Shown here: piece after piece, positions 5,359 to 5,973 of the stretch | Position numbering within the stretch: the first letter of the stretch is position 1 | Layout of the letters: the number at the start of each line of letters is the position of its first letter | DNA from: Desulfobacterales bacterium | Lineage (GTDB): Bacteria; Desulfobacterota; Desulfobacteria; Desulfobacterales; Desulfobacteraceae | Reading direction: 5' to 3' | DNA length: 5,973 nt | NCBI GenBank assembly: GCA_022361315.1 | Contig: JAKSBB010000509.1 | Coordinates: 1 to 5,973, forward strand | The notes under the pieces: generated by a model | Told to the model about the DNA's origin: nothing | What the model saw: only the letters and a program-made list of their open reading frames with translations | Databases searched by the model: none | Position numbers and translations under genes: made by a program

Positions 5359-5973
5359 ATGGAAATGAACAAAGACAAGGAAAAGGCGATCCAGACGGCC
5401 ATGAACCAGATCGAGCGCCAGTTCGGCAAAGGTTCGATCATGAAGCTGGGCGGCAGGGAAATCGAAGATGTCCCCGTGATCCGCTCCGGCTCCCTGGCAC
5501 TGGACAAGGCTCTGGGGGTCGGTGGATATCCCCGGGGCAGGGTGATTGAAATCTACGGACCGGAATCCTCCGGTAAAACCACCCTGGCCCTCCATGCGGT
5601 GGCCGAAGCACAGAAAAAAGGCGGCATTGCCGCTTTTATCGATGCGGAGCACGCCCTGGACGTGGCCTATGCCAAGCGGCTGGGCGTGGACTGTGACGAA
5701 CTCCTGGTATCCCAGCCCGACACCGGGGAGCAGGCCCTGGAGATCGCGGACATGCTTATCCGTTCCGGCGGCATCGACATCATGGTGGTGGACTCGGTGG
5801 CCGCCCTGGTGCCCCGGTCCGAGATCGAAGGCGAAATGGGGGATTCCCACATGGGACTCCAGGCCCGCCTCATGTCCCAGGCCCTGAGGAAGCTCACCGG
5901 CAACATCGCCAGGTCCAAGACCCTGGTCATCTTCATTAATCAAATCCGGATGAAGATCGGCGTCATGTTCGGG
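5359..5973 (+). CDS. recA: RecA recombinase, N-terminal part (runs off right edge)
   Basis: The first 205 codons of RecA, the ATP-dependent filament-forming recombinase that performs strand exchange and triggers LexA self-cleavage in the SOS response. The N-terminal helix region [20 protein letters not shown] (residues 9-28) is typical. The Walker A motif is GPESSGKTT (67-75), the catalytic glutamate is Glu97 in IDAEHALD, and Walker B is [10 protein letters not shown] (141-150). Loop L1 is seen in [14 protein letters not shown] (153-166) and the start of loop L2 in [13 protein letters not shown] (193-205), including Gln195. The frame is open to the last base of the window; about 140 residues are missing. 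AGGAG at 5344-5348 precedes the ATG by 10 nt; a second in-frame ATG at 5365 is less well spaced. It follows pgpA after 13 nt, so it can be co-transcribed, with a possible extra SOS-controlled start inside pgpA. Confidence 0.98.
   Translation, partial: MEMNKDKEKAIQTAMNQIERQFGKGSIMKLGGREIEDVPVIRSGSLALDKALGVGGYPRGRVIEIYGPESSGKTTLALHAVAEAQKKGGIAAFIDAEHALDVAYAKRLGVDCDELLVSQPDTGEQALEIADMLIRSGGIDIMVVDSVAALVPRSEIEGEMGDSHMGLQARLMSQALRKLTGNIARSKTLVIFINQIRMKIGVMFG

Noticed and set aside
5284..5943. 219-codon minus-strand open frame opposite recA
   Set aside because: It lies opposite the highly conserved recA coding sequence and its product has no recognisable feature.

Overview
The window is a moderately GC-rich, densely coded bacterial chromosome segment with seven genes: one partial gene on the minus strand at the left edge and six genes on the plus strand. 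The last of these, recA, runs off the right edge. Gene content, codon style and the larC-pgpA-recA order suggest a Desulfobacterota (deltaproteobacterial, Desulfobacteraceae-like) sulfate-reducer type host. This is an inference from general impression, since no taxonomic marker gene is complete here. No stretch longer than 300 bases lacks a gene. The two largest gaps, 288-491 and 2248-2478, hold the regulatory signals described below. No tRNA, rRNA, CRISPR array, insertion sequence or phage gene was seen.

Left region (1-2247). The N-terminal part of an IclR-family repressor/activator (minus strand, 287 to 1) is transcribed divergently from a pentein-superfamily hydrolase that closely resembles CtlX, the citrulline-utilization hydrolase. 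The 204-bp divergent spacer holds a plausible sigma-70 promoter for the regulator with a palindrome between its -35 and -10 elements. It also holds a weaker candidate promoter and a second palindrome ahead of ctlX. The simplest reading is a small amino-acid (citrulline/arginine-type) catabolic unit controlled by the neighbouring IclR protein. A YkgJ-type cysteine-cluster protein follows ctlX after 43 nt, probably in the same transcript. The unit ends at a textbook intrinsic terminator with a perfect 19-bp stem.

Right region (2400-5973). An AT-rich island containing TATAAT appears to launch a tightly packed operon: a PepT-like M20 metallopeptidase, larC (nickel insertion for the nickel-pincer cofactor), pgpA (phosphatidylglycerophosphatase A) and recA. 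Junctions are TAG|ATG with zero spacing, an ATGA overlap, and a 13-nt gap, so translational coupling is likely. The functions are not metabolically related: peptide turnover, cofactor synthesis, phospholipid synthesis and DNA repair. The operon therefore looks like a housekeeping cluster in which recA may need its own regulation. A perfect palindrome, TTGAACGCAAGTTCAA, sits inside pgpA 105 nt before recA. It fits the GAAC-N4-GTTC type of LexA box and is the most interesting cryptic signal seen.

No clearly undescribed multi-gene system is evident. The points worth following are the IclR/ctlX/ykgJ unit, the intragenic SOS-like box, and the isolated full-length larC.
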